Assembly (NCBI GenBank): GCA_027924645.1 | Contig: BSBN01000829.1 | Coordinates: 4,464,001-4,528,000, forward strand | From: Cunninghamia lanceolata | Lineage: Eukaryota > Streptophyta > Pinopsida > Cupressales > Cupressaceae | DNA length: 64,000 nt | Direction of reading: 5' to 3' | Shown here: positions 32,501 to 43,836 of the stretch, piece after piece | Position numbering within the stretch: the stretch's first letter is position 1 | Layout: every line of letters begins with the position of its first letter | The notes under the pieces: generated by a model | Seen by the model: only the letters and a program-made list of their open reading frames with translations | The model's database searches: none | Told to the model about the DNA's origin: nothing | Made by a program: the position numbers and the translations under genes

Positions 32501-35236
32501 GTTTAAGTAAAGTGGTAAATATATAAGCGGTATGATTTTTGCTAAAAGTTGACATAACTCATTTTTAGGAATCAATTCAGATCTTTAGGTTTACTCATTT
32601 TCTTGTATAGGTTCAAATCTATGATTTGTGAAATTGACCTAGATTAATTGTGTGTTTTATAGAAATGAACTCCAAATATTCAAACTCAAAGTTAACAATT
32701 AGGCCTACTTCTTTCCTTCCATTTAGTAATTAGGTGCCAACTTGAAGTGCAAAATGTTTTACTTTCACCTTTGGCATGGTATTTAAGGACAAACCCTAAT
32801 TCATTTGGACTATCTTGAACATATCTAAGATCTTACACACATCAAGGAGCATATCCGGCTTTCACTCATAATTAGTCAATATTGATGGTTAATGCCTTCA
32901 TGTGCACCGATTTTGAAGAAGATTTACTTTTAAGGTTATATGTTATGTTTTCTACACTAAAGTTGTCGCTACTCTTGCAATCGTTGTAATGTTGTAGTTG
33001 TTATTGTAGTTGTTTTTTATAAACTTTATTCATCTTAATCCAATAAAAAGAAGTTATTCATTGTGACCTTGTCATTACATCAACATTCTAGGGCATGTTG
33101 AATGGATGTTTGTTGTTTTCAATCTTTGTAAAAATCATTATAGCGATATCATGGGAGTTTGAGATAATATTCTCGATCACTTGCAAACTCATTTATCCAC
33201 ACAAATACTTTTTTATGCAGATCAAAAAAATTAAGGTGAGCAAGTTTCTGACCTAGAAATTAGAAAAGTTTAGATCCATAGCTAAAGTTCAAAGCTACAC
33301 AAAAGGGTCAAATCCACAATTGTGTGATTGATCTCACAGTGGCAAAAATCACTTCCACAATTGTGGAAGTACTAATTGATTTACCCTAAAACATATTTAT
33401 AAAAATGTTAGTTATTTCTTACCATACATAATTTTCCCAATTGTAAGGGTATTCAAATACCCTTATTGTTTGGGCCCTTCGCATGAAATGGGTTGTGTTC
33501 TTTGTGAATTTCTTAGCAATTAATTTCAAATTTTAATCTATAATAATAATGATTTGTGTTGATAATGTCTCCCAACTCTAAATATGTTGTTGAAATTGAA
33601 GATTTGAACCCTACAACAACAATGTAAGTTAGTCTCCTTTTGGACACAAATTGAAGCAACATTGTCTTCTTTGTGTGATTAATGCACCAAACCAAAAACC
33701 CTCTTCATCTCTCATACTCCATGAAGGCTTTGAATTCCTTACCAATATTTTTAACTAAAACTTATGATGTACACAACACATGCAAAAGAAATTCTTGTGT
33801 AAACTTAAAAAGACATCCAATTAGAACTCCTTAAAGTTACATAAATGTCTAGAAATGAAAGGTGAAAATTCAATCCAAAGAGATAGGAGTGCATTCCACG
33901 GAGCTTGGAGTGCATCTACACCATTTTGAAAAGGAAATTTGTATAGCTTTAACCCCTTTCCATGCAATTACAATCATGAATTGTTGCCTTAATGAGATTT
34001 AACATTCACCTCGAACCAAAAATATATAAAATAAGGGATGCAAGGTTGAGGTGGAATTTGCAAGGGTGTAGACATTAGATATGTTTGCAATTGAATATTA
34101 GGATGACATAAACTATTTTAGCAATGCCAATGCAATTTTTTATATCATGAGTTTGAACATCTACTTATAAATTTATTGGAGTTTTTTGGGTGACATGAGC
34201 ATAGGTATATTCAAGTGTAGAAATATCAAACAAATGAGTTTAGATCGTTATGTTTTAATAAAGTAATTCAATGAAATATAACTTGGAATTAAACATGTCT
34301 TTGATTTAATTCATAATTATGCAAGGTCCTATTTATTAGCAATGATTTAGGCTCAGTCTTGAGAGCACATAACAGTAGTCGATGCATCAAAAGCAAGGTG
34401 CATTGTAGAATAAATTATATTTTCAAACTTTAGATGCTCTAGAAATGTTATTTTTTTACTAAGAACATTTACTTAGCAATTCTTAAAATTGGGTTTGCAG
34501 TGCTTGTTGCGTTTTGCAATAGTTAAATCATTTATGTAGGGAATTTTATTGTAGTAGGAAATTTGAAAAGCTTGTTTTAAAACCAATTAGATTTTTCTTT
34601 TGCCAATATCTTGACTTTGTAACAAAGAAGAGATGTCTTTTGTGCAAATTGCAAAGTTTTTTCCTTAGTTCATGTATTGGAAATGATGTGTTGGAATGCT
34701 AATTCAAATGAAAATAACAATAGTTATGGCTTCATAGAATTGAATTTGTTGATTGCATTCAATCTTAGCAATGTGGGCTTTGAAAGGACATGAACATTAT
34801 TTATGGCTTTATATCAAGCTCCTAGAACTCTTTTTATAACTTTAATTTAGTTTTTGATAGAATCATATTCCTTTAAAACCAACTAGACATTATTTTAGTT
34901 GGAATGCTAGTCTTGCAAATTACAGTGCCCACCCATGTGTTAACTCTTGTCTTGTCTTGATGTTTCTATGATCGGATTAAAGGTTATATAGAGTTGACTA
35001 TGATATGATGTAATTATAGGACGGATATATGTGTCTTGCTAGATTACATGCCCTCATTGGTCATTATATGTTTGTTGTTATATTTGATGCTTCACCTTGA
35101 GTGTGGAGGATATATATAGGTGTTTGATCAATTTCTAGATGTAGAGGAGAATAACATGGATTCACATGACCTTCTCACCATGACCAGTCCTTGTCGCTAA
35201 GTTAGTGACTCTGTGACTCTTGTGGTATGTATGGTT
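29521..35236. other. AT-rich stretch with no convincing gene
   Basis: About 5.7 kb with only short ORFs, none with a recognisable domain, and many poly-A/T and simple runs, for example (AAT)n near 32008. A possible degenerate LTR lies around 32750-33087, with TATTTAAGG near 32773, AATAAAAAG near 33042 and an end ACATCAACA. An 18-bp palindrome, CTTCCACAATTGTGGAAG, occurs at 33352-33369. I see no tRNA or rRNA. Confidence 0.4.
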
Positions 35237-35241
35237 GTTTA

Positions 35242-35565
35242 TGTTATGAACCCGTATCTAACCCTTCCCTTTACTTTGTTAGTATATTAGTTGTTATGGA
35301 TGCATATGCTTTGTAAGTCATCCCATGAGCATATTGTTTTATCCCACATTCATGGGAAGTAGTAGTTGTTTATATTAGACATGGTATATAAGTAAGTGTT
35401 GAGGCCAATGAAGGCATCCATGAATTTATTGTATTGAGCTTTCTCAAAGGAGGTTGCCCCCTCGAAGTGGCCTACGATCAATAAAATTTCTTCTATGTTT
35501 CTGCTATATAAATAAATCTGTTATTTCAAGCATTTTCATTAAATTGTTGCAAGAGGTTCCTCTCA
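35242..35565 (+). repeat. B2 5' LTR
   Basis: Starts TGTTATGAACCCG, ends CCTCTCA. It aligns with the reverse complement of both B1 LTRs, with a TATATAAG TATA box near 35386. Confidence 0.85.
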
Positions 35566-35567
35566 TC

Positions 35568-35581
35568 TGGTGTTAGAGCGC
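35568..35581 (+). other. B2 primer binding site (degenerate)
   Basis: TGGTGTTAGAGCGC lies two bases after the LTR, a decayed version of B1's TGGTATCAAAGTGC and the initiator tRNA-Met PBS. Confidence 0.55.
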
Positions 35582-36638
35582 TTTCTTGGCCTCATTGGAT
35601 AGTTTTTTTATCAAAAAAAATTCTGCAGTGGCCCTCCAGACACTGTGATTATTGCAGCAATATCATTTTTTTGCATCTATATTGTTCATCTAGATTGCAA
35701 GTTCAGATCAGGGAACATCCCTATCTACTTAAATATGGGAAGTACTTGGGCATATAGCCCTAAAAATCATTGTGAGGAGTACCACAAGAACCCTGAAGTA
35801 GCTAGTCCATTGAGAGGACCTACCAACGAAAAAGGCAATGGCCCCTACTTGATTGACTAGTTCCCATCTGTGAGGTAAACTAAGAGTTGTTGTTTGTGGA
35901 AAAGCGGTTATTAGTTTTATCTGAGCCATAGAGTGGGGTACTGCCCCAATACACAAGTCGTTAGATAGAATTGGTGGCCAAAGTGACTCCCTTGAACCTT
36001 TAGGAAGTTGAACAGACTTGGGGCCCATGTCTATTGACAACAAGTAACCCGTAGATTGAATCCATCAAGAACAATTGGCAGACCATTTCCAGAAAAACTC
36101 AAAAGTCAATTCTAGCTGAAAGTTTTCAAAGAAAAACTCAAAAAGCTAGTTCTAGCTAAAAGTTACAAAAAATGTAAAAAAATCTCCATTTTTTTGCCAT
36201 ATCTTTCATGTTTTAGCTTTGGTTCCTCTCAAAATTCCTAGAACACCTGATATTTCATTCCACATATTTTCATCCTTGAGGACCCTTTTCCGATTCCACT
36301 TATATTCACCAAAAATCTCACATTTGGCTATTTTTAGGGTTTGCCATAACTTCTTCAAATCTTACCCAGTAGCTTTGAGATTTTACCACAGCATTCCTTT
36401 CATATTTGTGCCCCTTTGTCCCTCATGGACAAATTTCCCCGGTCCTTTCACCCCACTTCTAAAATCACCATTTCCTTCACCCATTTCTGTCAGAAAGTGT
36501 CCAAAAGCTAGTCAAAGCCCAATTACCCATTGCAGTTTTCCCCAAATTAAAATTTCCCTTTGCTAAAGTGTTGTAGCACACATTTTTCTACCCATTCCCA
36601 AAAAAATAAAAAAAATAAAAAAAACTCTTATTCTGGCC
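35582..36638 (+). other. B2 5' leader
   Basis: Non-coding, homologous to the B1 leader, with A/T runs just before gag (36598-36622). No conserved ORF is seen. Confidence 0.6.
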
Positions 36639-37620
36639 ATGGTAGTAACCCGAATAGGAGCAAAAAACATGGAGGATGAAATTGCCGCCCTCAAGACCCA
36701 AATCAAAGATCTTAATGAAAAAATTATTGGACTCAATCTTCAACATTCAGCCATGAATAACAGACGGCATCTAGATTCTTCTTTAGGCACTAGGTTTTCT
36801 TCTTCCAGCAATTTTCATGGGTCGAAGCTTGCTTTTCCTCAATTCAATGGTGCAGATCTGACTAGATGGATATACCAAGCATAACAATATTATGATGTCA
36901 AGTCCTGCTTGCATCCATTCACTTGGAACATGAAGCCCTTCAATGGTTTTGTTGGTATATTAAGGATCATGACGAGCCAATATAGATCAATTTTGCAAAC
37001 TCATTTTGCAATGGTTTGGCCCTAGTGCTTTTGATGACTTCACTGAAGCACTCACTAAACTTCACCAAACAGGCATTGTGAGAGAATATCAGACAAATTT
37101 TGAAAAACTGGCCAATCACATGGAGGGATTGTCTGATGAATTCTTCAGGAGTTATTTTGTTAGTGGTCTGAAAGATGCAATTCGATCTAAGGTTAAAATG
37201 TTCCATCCCAACACAATGATGGAAGCCTTAGGGTTGGCTAAGTTGGCAGAGGACAAGATCACATCTCATTAACAATCCATATCCAATTTTGTTCCATTCA
37301 GAAATATAGCTCCACAAAGATCTCAAACAACACCAGTCCCCAAAACAACTCCTATCAAGCATTTGACTGAAGCAGAGATGCAGGCACGTAGAGAAAAAAG
37401 GCTATGTTATAATTGTGACGACAAATTCACTTGGGGCCATCAATGTGTTGAGCAAAAGCTTTACCTACTAGATGTGGACTCTCTGCTCGAAACTAAAGTT
37501 TGGGAAGATGCTCAGGATATAGTAGATGATTAGGAAGAAGCTCAACAGCTGATTGTGGAACCTATTTCTCAAATATACCAACCAGAGATCTCTGTCCATC
37601 CCTTAGCAGGAGTCACCACC
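36639..37620 (+). pseudogene. B2 gag
   Basis: The ATG at 36639 starts MVVTRIGAKNMEDEIAALKT, a short coiled coil. The gag domain follows after a TAA and a frame change (FDDFTEALTKLHQTG, HMEGLSDEFFRSYFVSG, then MMEALGLAKLAEDKI). The zinc knuckle is CYNCDDKFTWGHQC at about 37403-37444. The TAA near 37270 is at or near a Gln of B1 (KITAQQL), and the TAG near 37531 is an additional stop. Overall gag is B1-like, with one frameshift between 36884 and 37006. Confidence 0.85.
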
Positions 37621-38090
37621 CCACAAACCATGCAGGTCAGGGGTTACTTCAAGAAGATCTCTCCTACAATACTCATCAATTTTGGTAGCACTCATAACTT
37701 CATTGACCCTCGGATTGCCAAATAGGCTGATAGTTTTGTCCATCCTTGCTCCAACTTTGAAGTCATGATTGCCAATGGGGGCACATTACCTTGCAAAGGG
37801 AAGTGTCACAATGTGCATATCTCTATTGGAGATTATAACTTGCACTCCGACATGTTTTCCTTGCCCTTAGGTGGATGTGATGTGGTCTTGGGAGCCCAAT
37901 GGTTATGCACACTTGGACCCATCTTATGGGATTTTGTTGAACTTTGGATGCAATTTTCAGACAATGGGCAAAAACACACATTGAAAGGCTTACAATTGGG
38001 GTCTCTCAACATCATAAGTTCACATTGCATGGAAAAGCTTCTTAAGAAGAATTAACTTGGTGTCATTTCCCAGCTCCATTCCATTCAGAT
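37621..38090 (+). pseudogene. B2 protease
   Basis: TMQVRGYFKKISPTILINFG shows the active site degraded from ASP-SER-GLY to Asn-Phe-Gly, so the catalytic Asp is lost. The remainder, STHNFIDPRIAK then a TAG (37723-37725), then the MIANGGTLPCKGKC block and GGCDVVLGAQWL, matches B1. The TAG aligns with a Gln (CAA) in B1. Confidence 0.85.
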
Positions 38091-38880
38091 GCAACCATCA
38101 ATGGTCTCCACTACTCCTTCTGATCTACAAAGATTTTTGGATAGGTATGCATGTTTCTTTACCGAACTAGTGGGATTGCCACCTTCACAGCCAGAGGACC
38201 ACCATATTCAGGTACTTCTTGAAAGCATTCCTCCCAACATTAGGCCCTACCATTACCCATTTCAGAAAAAGACAGAGATCGAGATGCCCATTCAAGACTT
38301 ACTAAAGCAAGGCATTATTTGCCCTAGTACCAGCCCATTTTCTTCACCAGTTCTTGTCTGGAAAAAAATATGGGTCATGGCACCTCTGCATTGACTTCCG
38401 AGCACTTAATCATATCATGATCAAGAATAAATTTTAGATCCCTATTATTGATGAGCTTCATGGCACTCATTTTTTCTCCAAGTTGGATCTCCGCTTTGGG
38501 TATCACCAGATCTAGCTTCATGAGGATGATATCCCTAAGATGGATTTTCGCACGCATGATGGCCACTATGAGTTTCTGGTCATGCCCTTTGGCCTCACTA
38601 ATGCTCCTTCAACATTCTAGGCCTTGATGAATAAAATATTCTGGTCCTACCTGCAAAAATTCATTCTGGTCTTCTTCGATGATGTCCTTGTCTATAGTAA
38701 AACATGGGTTTAGCATCTCTAACATCTAGATCTTGCACTGCAACTTCTCTCTAATCATCTCTGTGCAAAATAGTCTAAATGTGCTTTTGGCTAGGATGAA
38801 GTGGAGTATCTCGGGCATATTGTTTCCACCCAAGGGGTTCGGGTGATCCCGAAAAAATAGACACCATGAAAAATTGGCCT
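38091..38880 (+). pseudogene. B2 reverse transcriptase
   Basis: The linker MVSTTPSDLQRFLDRYACFF leads to the RT fingers (QDLLKQGIICPSTSPFSSPV). A frameshift at about 38365 in a poly-A run moves the rest to another frame. There I read [39 protein letters not shown], and the catalytic block as FFDDVLVYS instead of the usual Y-x-DD. At least seven stops follow, mostly TAG. A second frame change near 38860 restores the original frame. This region is what B1 lacks. Confidence 0.85.
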
Positions 38881-39705
38881 CATCCTCAAACACTCAAGAG
38901 CCTCCATGGTTTTTTGGGGTTGACTAGCTACTATCACAAGTTTGTCAAGGATTATGGGAAGATTGTAGCTCTGTTGACATCTATATGTAAAAAGGATGCT
39001 TTTACATGGACACAAGCTACTGAGTGTGCATTTAAAGAATTGAAACAAGCTATGTGTACTACATCTATTCTAGCTATGTCAGATTTTGCCAAGACCTTCA
39101 CTTTCAAGAGCGATGCTTGCGGCAATGGACTTGGTGTTGTTCTCCTCCAAGAAGGACGCCCCATTGTGTTCATCAGCAAAGCCCTTTCTGGTAAGAATTT
39201 AGTACTCTCTACTTATGAGAAGGAAATGATGGTCATTTTGCATGCAGTACAGAAGTGGTGGCCATACCTACTAGGGAATCATTTTTGCAACAAAATTGAT
39301 CACCAGAATCTAAAATATTTCCTGCAATAATGGGTCTCCTCCCTAGCACAACAAAAATGGGTTAGCAAACTCGTGGGTTATGACTATGAGAGCACTTACA
39401 AGAAGGGTAAGGAAAATATTGTGGTTGATGCTCTTTCTCACACATTTGAGGACCAAACTTCCATTTCAGCTATTTCCATGCCTATTCTGAATTGGTTAGA
39501 ATTTGTACATTAGACGTATGTCAATGACTCTTCATTATCTCAAATCATTCAACAGTTGGCCACTAACCCCTCTGCAGTACTACATTATTCTTGGGATGGC
39601 ACTTCTTTGTGATACAAGGGTCATCTGATGCTTCCCTAGAGCACAGATCTTTAGTAGGTTGTATTGTATGAACTCCAGCAGGGCACTCAAGGTTTCTCAA
39701 AACTT
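38881..39705 (+). pseudogene. B2 RNase H and start of the pre-integrase region
   Basis: SLHGFLGLTSYYHKFVKDYG leads into the RNase H domain (FKSDACGNGLGVVLLQEGRP, then STYEKEMMVILHAVQKWWPY) and TYKKGKENIVVDALSH. The TAA at 39328 falls at Gln of B1 (YFLEQWVSS). After LSQIIQQLATNPSA the sequence reaches the segment before the integrase zinc finger with several stops and ends at the Cop2 LTR. Confidence 0.85.
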
Positions 39706-40624
39706 TGTTGGGATAAGGTGCCATTAACCTTGTAAATCCCAATATTGTATTTATTCCACTTATTATATGTAATTTGTAATAATCCATAAGGAGATGTACT
39801 AGTTTCATCGACAAGGGTAATTTCAAAGTAACCGGAGGTAATTACGAAGTGACTTTTACTATTGGTAAATGTAAAAACTCAAAGTAAATGAGAGTAGGAA
39901 TTCTCCCTTGAGGAATCTACTATATTTGGCATGTATGACAACTGTCATAATTTTTGGTAAGTGAATCTATGACAACTGCAAGTTGTCATAAGATTATGAG
40001 ATTCTATGATGCATATGACAGATATGTTAGTTGTATATTTGCTATATTTAACCCAAGGTTCCTATCTTAGAAATATACTCTTTTGTGGAATCTATGACGG
40101 TTATGACACATCATAAGATGTTGTAAGAGGCTAGATTTAGTCTTGGGCCTCCAACCTTTGCATGGCTATTTTTGGACAAGTGTATGATGCTTGTAAGATG
40201 GTAATTAATGTTTACAGGTTGGAGAATCTTAGGAGAGAGAAGGTGAACACCTAGGATGAGTTGGAAAATATTTCTATAAGTATTTGCCTTATATTTGTTG
40301 CTACAATATAGATTTTAGGTACTCAAGTGCTACAGGAATGTTGTCAGATTGAAGACTTGTGGAGAGAGTTGTGTAGTTGATGTATTGTACAATCTTGTTG
40401 AGATTAATACAAACTTGTGCCTCTTTCTTGGTGGAGTTTTTTACCCACAAGGGTTTTCTCCATGTAAACACTATGTCTTGTGTTGTGTTCTTCATGTTTG
40501 GCATTTTCTCTGTAGTGGGTTTTATGTTTTGTTACAATATTCATTGTTAAGGCACACTTAAAGATTGTTGAAATTTATCTTGAATCAGATTTTCATTGAA
40601 GTATTGTTGCTTTCATTTCTAACA
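39706..40624 (+). repeat. Cop2 5' LTR
   Basis: Starts TGTTGGGATAAGG, ends TTTCTAACA two bases before the PBS. The partner LTR is not seen. Confidence 0.75.
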
Positions 40625-40626
40625 TT

Positions 40627-40638
40627 TGGTATCAGAGC
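40627..40638 (+). other. Cop2 primer binding site (initiator tRNA-Met)
   Basis: TGGTATCAGAGC, a perfect match, two bases after the LTR end. Confidence 0.92.
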
Positions 40639-40731
40639 CTGGCCAGCTTTGACTCTTGGGTGGTAGTGTGGAAGCTATAGCTGTAGTGGGAGATTTGGTT
40701 GTGTTTATTTTGTAGATCTTGTGTTGTTATT

Positions 40732-41500
40732 ATGGCTAGATCCACTGTTGCATCAACCTCTCGATTGGACATTGAGAAGTTCAACAGAATGGGGTATGAG
40801 TTGTGGAAGCTGAAAATGGAAGATTTGTTGGAAGAAATAAACCAATGGTTGGTTCTCCAAAGAAATAAGAAACCTGATGATGTCTCTCAAGATGAGTGGG
40901 ATAGATTGGATAAGAAGGCACACGAAACCATTTGGTTGTGTCTTTCAGACTCTGTCATGTTGAATGTCGCAAAGGATGAGATCGCACACAAGTTGTGGAA
41001 TCGGTTGGGTGAGATCTATCAAGCCAAGAGTATGGTAAATAAACTTTATTTAAAAAGAAAATTATTTTCCATGAAAATGCGAGAAAGTGAATCAGTTGTA
41101 GAGCATTTAAATTCTTTTAATTTGTTATTGAGTCAGCTTGATTCAGTAAATGTTGAGGTTAGTGAGGAAGATAAATGTATCTTACTTCTTTGTTCTTTAC
41201 CTAAGTCTTGGGAGATTGTTATCCTTGCTATCACTACTAACCTTGCAGATCCAAAGTTGGATGCTATTGTTTCAGTGCTACTATCACAAGAATTGAGGAA
41301 GAAGAGTTTGGATAGTTCATGGGATGCTCTCAGTGTCAGGGGAAGGTCTAAGGAAAGGGGACCTAAAGGAGATCAGAAAGGGGCTAAGGACAAGTCCAAG
41401 GGCCAGTCTAAAACTCTTGGTAAAAAGAACAAAGTTAAGTGTTAGAATTGCGGTAAAAGGGGACATGTAAAGGAGTGCATAAATCCCAAGAAATAGTGGG
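40732..41500 (+). pseudogene. Cop2 gag
   Basis: The ATG at 40732 fits Cop1 (MASTLGRFEVEKFNG versus MARSTVASTSRLDIEKFNRM). The gag domain contains YELWKLKMEDLLEEINQWLV, DEWDRLDKKAHETIWL, then LGEIYQAKSMVNKLYLKRKL and SWEIVILAI. The ORF is intact for 238 codons. A TAG replaces the second residue of the knuckle CxNCGKRGHVKEC, where Cop1 has Trp, and a further TAG follows at about 41494. An upstream in-frame non-ATG start is possible but less likely. Confidence 0.88.
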
Positions 41501-41503
41501 AGA

Positions 41504-41785
41504 GTGCTTCAGATGATCACTGGTGAAGAAGTTTTACTTTCTGCATGTAATCTTGTTTTTAATGATCACTGGTTGGTTGACTCAGGATGCTCATTTCATA
41601 TGACCCCGCATAAGGAATGGTTCTCCTCATATGGAGAATATGATGGAGGTAATATCTACCTTGGTGACAACTCTTTATATCCGATTGTCAGGATTGAGCT
41701 CGTAGTTGAAGATTTCTCCTTGGGTGTTGCTGTTCTTTCTAGTCTTGGCCAACCGAATGCTTTGTGCATGTTGTGGATGATCTAA
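41504..41785 (+). pseudogene. Cop2 protease fragment
   Basis: In a frame shifted from gag: HWLVDSGCSFHMTPHKEWFS, then EYDGGNIYLGDNSLYPI. This is the copia aspartic protease with its DSG site. The similarity ends near 41690, so the element is truncated or deleted here. Confidence 0.8.
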
Positions 41786-42478
41786 GAGAAGTTTTATGGA
41801 TCATAGCATGTTATTTGAGGAAGATTTGAGTCCCAGTTATGTTTGGATGATAGTGTAGTGAATGTTTGTAATGCTGACCTTGATGTTCAATCCAAGGTTG
41901 ATGTAGCATATAAATACTTGTAGTTGAGTTGTGGAAAGTTGTCCTTCAACGAAAATGATTAGATTCTAAGAGAGGTCCAAAGGCAGAGCAAAAAAGTGGA
42001 GCAGAAGAAGAAGAGAAGTGTAGATGCAAAGATAGCGAAGAAGTGTTTGAGGGCAGAGCAGAAGTGTTGTGAGCTTCAATGGAACTGAACCTTGACATGG
42101 AGAAGATGTTTGTCAATTCAATCTTTCTGTGTTAATCTAGTGAATATTTCTGTAGGTAGTGAGCCTCCTTTGAGAAGTGAGCTCTAGGTAGTGCACTCGA
42201 AGGCAAGTGCCTTCCCATTTTTCTATTCTTTTAACAAAGAATAAATCTTGTGGGTTAACCCCCACTATGGTTTTTCTCTTAACCAGGTTTCCAAGTAAAA
42301 ATCCTAGTGTTATGTGTGTTGATTATGTTTTTGCTCTTGTGTTGTTGATTCACGCTTTCATGGTTATATCATTAATCTATTTATAAGTGGTAAAGAAGAT
42401 TAAATGCAGAAAAAGATTAAGATTTGTGACAATTGATTCACCCCCCCTCTCAATTGTTTGCCCTAATTTCAACACCCA
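41786..42478 (+). other. Unassigned segment with copia LTR-like 3' half
   Basis: No ORF or domain recognised. The last 240 bases have a plant copia R/U5 flavour (GTGGGTTAACCCCCAC inverted repeat, GGTTTTTCTCTTAACC, then CACCCCCCCTCTCAATTG) and end TTTCAACA just before D1. It may be a piece of another copia LTR, but I have no second copy to confirm it. Confidence 0.3.
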
Positions 42479-43665
42479 TGACCCTCTTATACCATTTTGA
42501 TGATAAGTCAAGGTCAAACACATGAAGATACCCTATATGCTTTACAAACATGCAATAAGGAGATAAAGCCTAAAGGCTTTTAATTTTGTTCTTTTATTTT
42601 TGCCAAAATATTCATTGAAGCCATGGTATTTTTATGATTTTTATGAAAAATCAATGTATTGTAAAAGCCTTGAATGATTTTATTTGCTTTATAAAGATAG
42701 CACAAATTAGAAAAAGAATAAAACTGCAATCTTATGTAAAGCTTTATTTTAAAGCAGTGATATATAAATTGCTTAAAAATAAATGCTATTTTATGCAATT
42801 AAAACAAGATTTTTCTTTTTGGGCTTTTTCTGGGTGAATTGGATAGATATAGAGTATTTATTGGGCAAATAAAGCATATTTTGTGGTGGGACCACTTGAT
42901 AGAAGGTTTAAATGGCAACTTTTCCATTTAGTTTGAGAGATAGTTTGGCACAGTTTGCGAGGCTTTTTTATGAAGCTCAAAAATGGACTTGGATGGCTAT
43001 TTTTAGGAGCTTTTCCTAGCTTTTCTCTTGGAGATCATTCTACAAGCATTTATAGGAGAAAAATTTAGTTTTACTGAGGAGTTCAGATCATTGTTTCTTC
43101 TCTCTTGAGCACAGACAGAGAGTTTGTAGACAATTTTGACTCAGTTTTTATCAGATTTTCATGTACTCCTTTTAGTTAATACAACAGAGCATTCCTATTT
43201 CACTTCATTTGCCTCATATTTACAGTATTGATTTGATGCCTCACTGTGATAATAAATATTTTGTCCTTTGTCATGTCTCATTATTGTAGAACTGTGTGCA
43301 AATATCTCAAACGATTCTGGTTGCGTGTTGAGTTCAAATTTGAGCCTTCGTGGTAATTAATTTTGAATTGTATGATCTAAGTGAAGTTGTGAGAGTTCAT
43401 GTTTAAGGAGCTATTTGTGAGTGAAAGTATTGAGATAAGTTAGAAATCAGGAGTATATTCAGTTTAAGTTTGAGTTTCATTTCAGTACATCCTCTCACCT
43501 TTCCCTCTACAAATCATTTAGATTAAGAAAAATCACTAGGGGACCCAGCCCGCTCTGGAGGTTCACTCCATGTTTAGGCAACCCACATGCCTAGGAGTGT
43601 TTCCATGTGTCAACAGATAGTTAAGTTGAATAACTTAGCATAGGGTGCATATCTGATTAATAACA
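42479..43665 (+). repeat. D1 5' LTR
   Basis: Aligns along its length with 62069-63258. Starts TGACCCTC and ends TAATAACA five bases before the PBS. Both D LTRs are preceded by CCCA. Confidence 0.75.
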
Positions 43666-43670
43666 GTTTT

Positions 43671-43688
43671 TGGTAGGCCTAGTGGGAC
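43671..43688 (+). other. D1 candidate primer binding site
   Basis: TGGTAGGCCTAGTGGGAC follows the LTR. D2 has TGGCAGGCCCGATGGGAC in the same place. It starts TGG like other plant PBSs, but I cannot assign the tRNA. Confidence 0.5.
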
Positions 43689-43836
43689 TCTGAAAGTGTT
43701 TTCAGAGAAGTTTTTCAATTCTAAAAGCTATTGTTTTGGTATATGCAGCAGTGTTCCAGTCTTCAGAGGCTTTTTATAGGATACCTAGCGACTCAATTTT
43801 CTCTAGTCTTTCATGCAAACTTAGTATATCCAGCTT

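Larger units (their letters stand above)
35242..39705 (+). mobile_element. Ty3/gypsy element B2 (3' part removed by Cop2)
   Basis: A 5' LTR, PBS, leader, gag, protease, RT and RNase H are collinear with B1 on the opposite strand. The coding part stops in the segment before integrase at the start of the Cop2 LTR, and no 3' LTR is seen in the window. Unlike B1 it keeps RT, but with frameshifts and many stops. GTTTA (35237-35241) is the 5' half of the expected target duplication. Confidence 0.85.
39706..41785 (+). mobile_element. Ty1/copia element Cop2, 5' fragment
   Basis: A 5' LTR (39706-40624), initiator tRNA-Met PBS, gag and part of protease survive. Integrase, RT, RNase H and the 3' LTR are missing. 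It is related to Cop1 by gag sequence, LTR start (TGTTGGGATAAGG versus TGTTGGGAATTAAGG) and PBS. It inserted into B2, with AACTT as the left half of a possible target duplication. Confidence 0.8.

Noticed and set aside
32750..33087. Possible solo LTR or host promoter with TATTTAAGG and AATAAA
   Set aside because: No second copy, no clear TG start and no target duplication, so it is only mentioned within the gene-poor stretch.
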